A model generated the notes under the pieces. The model saw only the letters and a program-made list of their open reading frames with translations. It had not been told where the DNA came from and did no database searches. Below, piece after piece: positions 61,895 to 64,000 of a stretch of 64,000 nt of DNA. How positions within the stretch are numbered: the first letter of the stretch is position 1; every line of letters starts with the position of its first letter. Made by a program: the position numbers and the translations under genes. Location: the NCBI GenBank assembly GCA_023653785.1, contig JAMKCH010010187.1, positions 16,770 through 80,769 on the forward strand. The letters are read 5' to 3'. This stretch comes from Ophioderma brevispina. Taxonomy: Eukaryota; Echinodermata; Ophiuroidea; Amphilepidida; Ophiodermatidae.

Positions 61895-62190
61895 AATTGA
61901 AGCGGCACTGACACATTTTCACAAAATTGAAATTTCTTCAATTTGCTTGCAAATGATAGTCTAGGCCATTGGAAAACTACATATACATTTTACACATAAA
62001 ACCCTACCCCCAAAACAGGACATTAATAATAGGGTAAGGATGTCCAGGTAATTTGTAGCCTTACTTTTAAGTTTGCCGTGACATTTTCGGCTCAATCATT
62101 TCAGGTGAGGCTAATGTAAAAAGCTTTACAACCATGCAAAAATATCAATTTTGAAAAATCTTGAGGAGGCACTGTTTTTCAAATGTGCCA
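61895..62190 (+). repeat. Dispersed repeat, copy 2
   Basis: Partner of 6885-7330, with an extra about 100 bp in the middle. Confidence 0.6.
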
Positions 62191-62735
62191 AATGATGTGA
62201 ATGAATGGAACAAATGTTCAAAATAAATGCATCCATGTTTTTCCTGAAATTGTTCAAAATAGTTCTTATAATATTTAGGAATCTTCCTGCTTTGTTTTAC
62301 CTGCACCTTATACCTATGCTTTGACAGTTATAGGCATTAAGTTTCCTGAAAAAAAGATATACACATTTTGGCCATATTTGCGAACTAAATATCGACATGT
62401 GCGTTTCCTTTGGCTTAATCACATCATACTGTAAGAGAAAGGGGAGTTGCATGTTATTGAATTAAATTTCCAAGTGCAATTGTTATATCCAATACATTTT
62501 AATATTCTTCTTTACTTGACTGTTAGCCAAAAGCCATGGCCAATTGCTCTAGTTCAGTGTGCACCTGGTATGCCTCTAACATACGTCTAAAATGTTCAGC
62601 GAATTGACTTGGACTTCACACACAGATGCCTTTTTGTTGTTTCAAAGATATTAATCTGACAGGTGCGCTCTGGATTAACACCTGAGGAACATGTAGCAGA
62701 CATAATACCTGCGTTGACATTTACCCAATTATAGT

Positions 62736-63510
62736 AGATTTCAAAATAAGTGAGACCTCATTAAAAGTTTTAGGTCTGTCAATTCACCGTGATGGGTAAG
62801 AGGAAATATTTTAATGGCCACAGGTAGAAAAGTTTATGGTATTCATACAATGTATAGTAATGTAGCTAGTAAATAAATGTTGACATAAAATACATTGTTT
62901 CACATCTAAGATAGCTTGGATGTTTCATTTGAAGTATCGGGATGAAAACACCAGCAGATATTTCATTAAATGCTGTTATTTGATCATAACTTACCTTTGA
63001 CACTACAAAATAGCATTCTTTATCACATTACTAGAGAAATAATGCATTCTTATATCAATGCACACATAACACAACTAAGTTTTTATTTTGCCATAAAAAG
63101 TGAGCTAAACTTGTATAAGAGATTAGCACAAAGCGGATTTGACAAGTCCTTCTATCATTAGTAGACCATTGTAGAACTGAATGCAGCAAGTTCCAGTGAG
63201 CCGATTCTGTAAAGTAACTTTGTACCATGGACACAATATGTTTTGTGATGGCAACAAAGGCTTAGTCTCCACATGGCCGGGGATTGAACCATCACCCCTA
63301 TGGTTTTATGTATGGAGTCAACGTAATTTAGCACAAAAGTGGTTTTTTTTTTCTTTTTCACACCCCCCCATTGAAATAAAGGGTTGTTTTTTGCATTGTA
63401 AACATTCAATCAAACATAAACGTGTTTGGAGTATGGCCCATGTCACTGAGTCTGAGTGATTTTGTCCCATCACATTCATCTGTAAGATGTATTGATTGAT
63501 GGCATTTTAT
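62736..63510. other. No gene seen
   Basis: Short ORFs only. A solitary B-box-like GGTTCAATCCCC (minus strand, about 63280) has no matching A box. Confidence 0.35.
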
Positions 63511-63866
63511 TTTAAAGGGGGATGGTCCGATTTGAGTATATAAAGTTTTCATCTTGATAGAATGGCCTTCACCCAAAAACCCATCTGTAAAGTTTCTCGC
63601 CAATATTTCAACCCGTTTTTATGTGAGAGCTAGAAACGTGATTTTGTGAGCCCCATACAGAGTGCTGTGTAAAGTTAATATTGGTCGACCAAAATGGAGT
63701 ACATTTTAGCGTATAACTTCCAAACCAAACATCCTTTAGCCCTAAGATTTCACAGGGTAAATGAGAAAAATAGTAGCTTTCTTCTGATACCAAAATTTTG
63801 ACCACTTCCGGTAAAATTTGGGGTTCTGGGGACGAGGCTATTCGCGATCGGGCCATGGACCTTTAA
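63511..63866 (+). mobile_element. MITE, GGATGGCCCGAT-ended family, copy 4
   Basis: The cleanest borders of the family: it opens TTTAAAGGGGGATGGTCCGA and closes ATCGGGCCATGGACCTTTAA. About 355 bp with about 20-bp imperfect inverted ends bordered by TTAA. The minus-strand ORF across it is not conserved in the other copies. Confidence 0.85.
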
Positions 63867-64000
63867 CTCTATAAGCAATTTAAAATGTAGAAAACAGTAT
63901 ACATGCAAAATGGGTAATTTTGCTGCATATTGCATAACACCCTAATCCAAATTGAAGTCTTTTTATCGGTTAATTTGTTATGTAGTATATTTTTGACACA

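Larger units (their letters stand above)
58515..62735 (+). repeat. Ancient duplication block, copy 2
   Basis: Collinear but diverged counterpart of 26660-32245. It lacks the piggyBac-type MITE found at 27399-28197 and has its own ACAGGGGTCAAAT-family copy in a different place. Confidence 0.75.

Noticed and set aside
63268..63300. SINE or tRNA from a GGTTCAATCCCC B-box-like match
   Set aside because: No A box at the required distance and no repeat borders.
1..64000. CRISPR arrays, operons, prophage or bacterial defence systems
   Set aside because: No dense ORFs, ribosome binding sites or spaced identical repeats; tandem arrays found here have no unique spacers and the content is metazoan.

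Overview
This window reads as intergenic or intronic DNA from an animal nuclear genome, most likely a marine invertebrate; the phylum cannot be fixed from the sequence. It is AT-rich, has no long ORFs outside low-complexity tracts, and carries decayed non-LTR retrotransposons, tRNA-derived SINEs, several families of terminal-inverted-repeat (TIR) elements, CACGTG- and TGACGTCA-containing repeats and long G/C homopolymers. There are no operons, ribosome binding sites, rRNA genes or CRISPR arrays. Apart from one candidate terminal exon near 18.4 kb (with a second copy at 18.9 kb), one FLYWCH-like ORF and one weak AT-hook exon candidate, nothing looks like an intact gene. Almost all recognisable content is repeats.

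Layout. 1-4.8 kb: inverted arms built of YY1-like (CCAAGATGGC) subrepeats flank a minus-strand LINE with a poly(A) tail and a C-rich MITE. 7.5-8.9 kb: pieces of a plus-strand LINE. 9.4-10.5 kb: a FLYWCH-like ORF abutting a 0.9 kb palindromic element. 11.0-11.25 kb: a SINE with a conserved-type central domain. 11.6-12.7 kb: two adjacent tandem arrays. 12.9-15.3 kb: a duplicated two-module repeat. 15.7-16.2 kb: a TTCGGAC array with an internal inversion. 17.15-17.7 kb: a young fold-back element. 18.4-19.2 kb: the duplicated terminal exon. 21.65-22.26 and 27.4-28.2 kb: TTAA-flanked piggyBac-type MITEs. 22.7-24.1 and 33.9-36.2 kb: two copies of a regulatory-motif-rich repeat, one of them holding a tRNA-like SINE.

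36.9-50.3 kb is the main structure: a head-to-tail tandem duplication (copy 1 about 7.5 kb, copy 2 about 5.9 kb). Each copy contains a 3-3.7 kb TIR element whose copy in the second unit is flanked by a perfect 9-bp target duplication. That element in turn contains a nested tRNA-derived SINE and a small G/C-rich MITE. A 133-bp relative of the TIR element, also with a perfect 9-bp target duplication, lies at 56.75 kb.

53.0-54.1 kb: a non-autonomous mariner-type element in a TA site. 55.2-55.8 kb: another LINE fragment, with a recognisable YADD motif. 58.5-62.7 kb is a diverged, collinear copy of 26.7-32.2 kb. Comparing the duplicated blocks reveals filled and empty insertion sites, so relative insertion order can be read from the window alone.
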